A DNA stretch of 6,676 bases from assembly GCA_946184715.1 (NCBI GenBank), contig CAMHGU010000125.1:1-6676 (forward strand). Reading direction: 5' to 3'. The position numbers and the translations under genes were made by a program. Below, piece after piece: positions 6,091-6,676 of the stretch (positions are counted from its first letter, which is position 1; each line of letters opens with the position of its first letter). The notes below the pieces were generated by a model that saw only the letters and a list, made by a program, of their open reading frames with translations, had not been told where the DNA came from and did no database searches. This DNA is from an uncultured bacterium. GTDB taxonomy: Bacteria; Bacteroidota; Bacteroidia; Bacteroidales; Muribaculaceae.

Positions 6091-6133
6091 GGCGGTTATC
6101 GCAATCGGCAACGATTCGGCAACCGCCTTTTTT
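6091..6133 (+). terminator. Intrinsic terminator of the right-hand operon
   Basis: The outer stem is GGCGGTT (6091-6097) with AACCGCC (6121-6127). Inside it, after a 5x4 internal loop, is a second stem AATCG/CGATT (6103-6107 and 6112-6116) closed by a GCAA tetraloop of the stable GNRA kind. Six T follow directly at 6128-6133. It starts 34 bases after the CMD-cupin stop, as expected for the operon end. Confidence 0.9.
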
Positions 6134-6366
6134 GTCCTCGCGACATCGAGAAGCCTTGTAGCATCGTTTACCGCAATAGTGCAAGAGTACCATAGCGCAG
6201 CCAAGTCCTTTAGTCCTAAAAGTCCGTAGAGATTTCACAGCGAGCGGGGCTGGCGTGGGGCACACGTCAACTCCTACGAAACTGCTACCTCGTAAAGGTT
6301 GCACCCCTCCCTCCGGAGAAATAAAAACAACCTGCACAACATTGAACAACCTTCATCACAGGCTTG
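6134..6366. other. Intergenic stretch without a supported gene
   Basis: I see no convincing gene or tRNA here. The stretch holds the short AGTCC repeat at 6204-6225. It also holds a weak 6-bp stem, AGGTTG (6296-6301) with CAACCT (6328-6333), around the palindrome CTCCGGAG (6311-6318), and an A-rich run after it with two copies of ACAACC (6327 and 6346). It could contain an unrecognised small RNA or a dispersed intergenic repeat, but nothing in the sequence decides this. Confidence 0.5.
6204..6225. repeat. Three closely spaced AGTCC units
   Basis: AGTCC occurs at 6204-6208, 6212-6216 and 6221-6225, separated by T-rich then A-rich triplets or quadruplets (CTTT-like and TAAA-like). The period is 8-9 bases. 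The middle unit lies in the near-palindrome TTTAGTCCTAAA. It is a short degenerate tandem repeat of unknown role. Confidence 0.5.
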
Positions 6367-6528
6367 AAGCGAATGTGTAATTTGAACAAGATTTGAATAA
6401 TTTGGCTTGTGGCCGATTGCTTCGCGATTCCGCCCGAAGGGCTCCTCGTCGCGCGGCCGTCTTCGCCGATATAAGCACGCTATCGCGTGGAAATTTTACA
6501 AATTTAATTCAAATCTACTCATTCGCTT
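6367..6528. repeat. MITE-like or structured element with imperfect 37-base terminal inverted repeats
   Basis: The left arm (6367-6403) matches the reverse complement of the right arm (6491-6528) at about 31 of 37 aligned positions with one single-base gap. The outermost 13 bases are AAGCGAATGTGTA on the left and AAGCGAATGAGTA on the reversed right. The arms are AT-rich, whereas the 87-base core is GC-rich and folds into its own stems. No transposase is encoded and no target-site duplication is evident. It could be a small non-autonomous mobile element, a dispersed palindromic repeat, or a structured RNA. The arms were aligned by eye. Confidence 0.6.
6411..6458 (+). repeat. Three-tier nested hairpin in the core of the inverted-repeat element
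   Basis: Three stems nest in order. GGCCG (6411-6415) pairs with CGGCC (6454-6458). CGCGA (6423-6427) pairs with TCGCG (6449-6453). GCCC (6432-6435) pairs with GGGC (6439-6442) around a GAA loop. The two outer stems are directly continuous on the 3' side and separated by 7 bases on the 5' side. A separate small hairpin, CACGC-TATC-GCGTG, follows at 6476-6489. No T-run follows, so it is not a standard terminator. Confidence 0.55.
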
Positions 6529-6584
6529 GTGCCCGATGGATTAGTTGAGTACAGCTGCTACCGTGTTCGTATTCGGCGATTACG

Positions 6585-6602
6585 GCAACCCCTCGGGGTT
6601 GC
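6585..6602. repeat. Perfect GC-rich hairpin
   Basis: GCAACCCC (6585-6592) is complementary to GGGGTTGC (6595-6602). Physically this gives 7 pairs closing a CTCG loop. It is followed by AT-rich sequence with no T-run on either strand, so it does not read as a classic terminator. It forms part of a cluster of hairpins running to the window edge. Confidence 0.6.
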
Positions 6603-6614
6603 AATTACAATTAA

Positions 6615-6651
6615 CCGGGGGTTGAGACGCCGAAGGCGGCTCTACCCTCGG
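6615..6651 (+). repeat. Long two-part hairpin near the window edge
   Basis: CCGGGGGTTGAG (6615-6626) pairs with CTCTACCCTCGG (6640-6651) through 11 of 12 positions. One of these is a G-T wobble and there is a single T-T mismatch. Inside, CGCC (6628-6631) pairs with GGCG (6635-6638) around a GAA loop. The wobble pairs only in a plus-strand transcript, which slightly favours a plus-strand RNA. The inner CGCC-GAA-GGCG echoes GCCC-GAA-GGGC at 6432-6442. Confidence 0.55.
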
Positions 6652-6676
6652 AGACGATGCTCCCTCAGAACGAACC

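Noticed and set aside
6204..6225. The AGTCC repeat as a CRISPR or larger tandem array
   Set aside because: Only three 5-base units with 3-4 base separations; no repeat-spacer pattern.
6074..6349. A 91-codon minus-strand frame in the 3' intergenic region
   Set aside because: It begins with TTG, runs through the operon terminator, and has no recognisable motif. It may be a chance reading of a dispersed repeat.
6361..6540. The inverted-repeat element as an insertion sequence
   Set aside because: It is too short to encode a transposase and no flanking target-site duplication was seen, so I report it only as a repeat.
6134..6676. tRNA, tmRNA, RNase P RNA or SRP RNA in the 3' region
   Set aside because: I found no cloverleaf and no sequence block I recognise from these RNAs by reading both strands; a covariance search was not possible here.

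Overview
The window looks like a chromosomal piece of a gut Bacteroidales, most likely Muribaculaceae-like. Coding DNA is GC-rich. Start codons follow short A-rich stretches rather than AGGAGG-type ribosome binding sites. Promoter-like elements resemble the Bacteroidetes TTTG / TAnnTTTG type. The AraC regulator and the cyclophilin-like protein with a sorting-type tail are types I associate with this order. The taxonomic call is inference from these traits.

Layout. (1) Positions 1-1615, plus strand, form the end of an operon: the C-terminus of a short-chain dehydrogenase, a flavodoxin with a lipoprotein signal, and an aldo/keto reductase of the 2,5-diketo-gluconate reductase type. (2) An AraC-family regulator lies on the minus strand (about 1620-2513), tail to tail with the aldo/keto reductase with a 4-base gap. 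(3) Positions 2514-2674 are an AT-rich divergent control region with candidate promoters and an 8-bp inverted repeat. (4) Positions 2675-6056, plus strand, form a tight four-gene operon with 9-10 base gaps: an exported cyclophilin-like protein with a sorting-type tail, a lipoprotein alpha/beta hydrolase with a cysteine nucleophile, a flavodoxin-fold reductase with an iron-sulfur-type cysteine motif, and an exported carboxymuconolactone-decarboxylase/cupin fusion. (5) A clear intrinsic terminator at 6091-6133 closes this operon. (6) About 540 bases without a convincing gene follow. Their second half is dense in secondary structure: a roughly 162-bp element with imperfect 37-base terminal inverted repeats around GC-rich nested stems, then two further strong hairpins reaching the window edge.

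How the genes may work together. All enzymes are of kinds that handle carbonyls, quinones, flavins or reactive small molecules. They flank one AraC regulator, a layout that recalls the aldehyde-responsive yqhC/yqhD-dkgA locus of E. coli. Several enzymes that are cytosolic in most bacteria carry export signals here, while the aldo/keto reductase and the iron-sulfur-type flavoprotein do not. The best working idea is an inducible detoxification or redox module split across the inner membrane. The substrate cannot be read from the sequence. The most interesting non-coding item is the structured inverted-repeat element near the 3' end.
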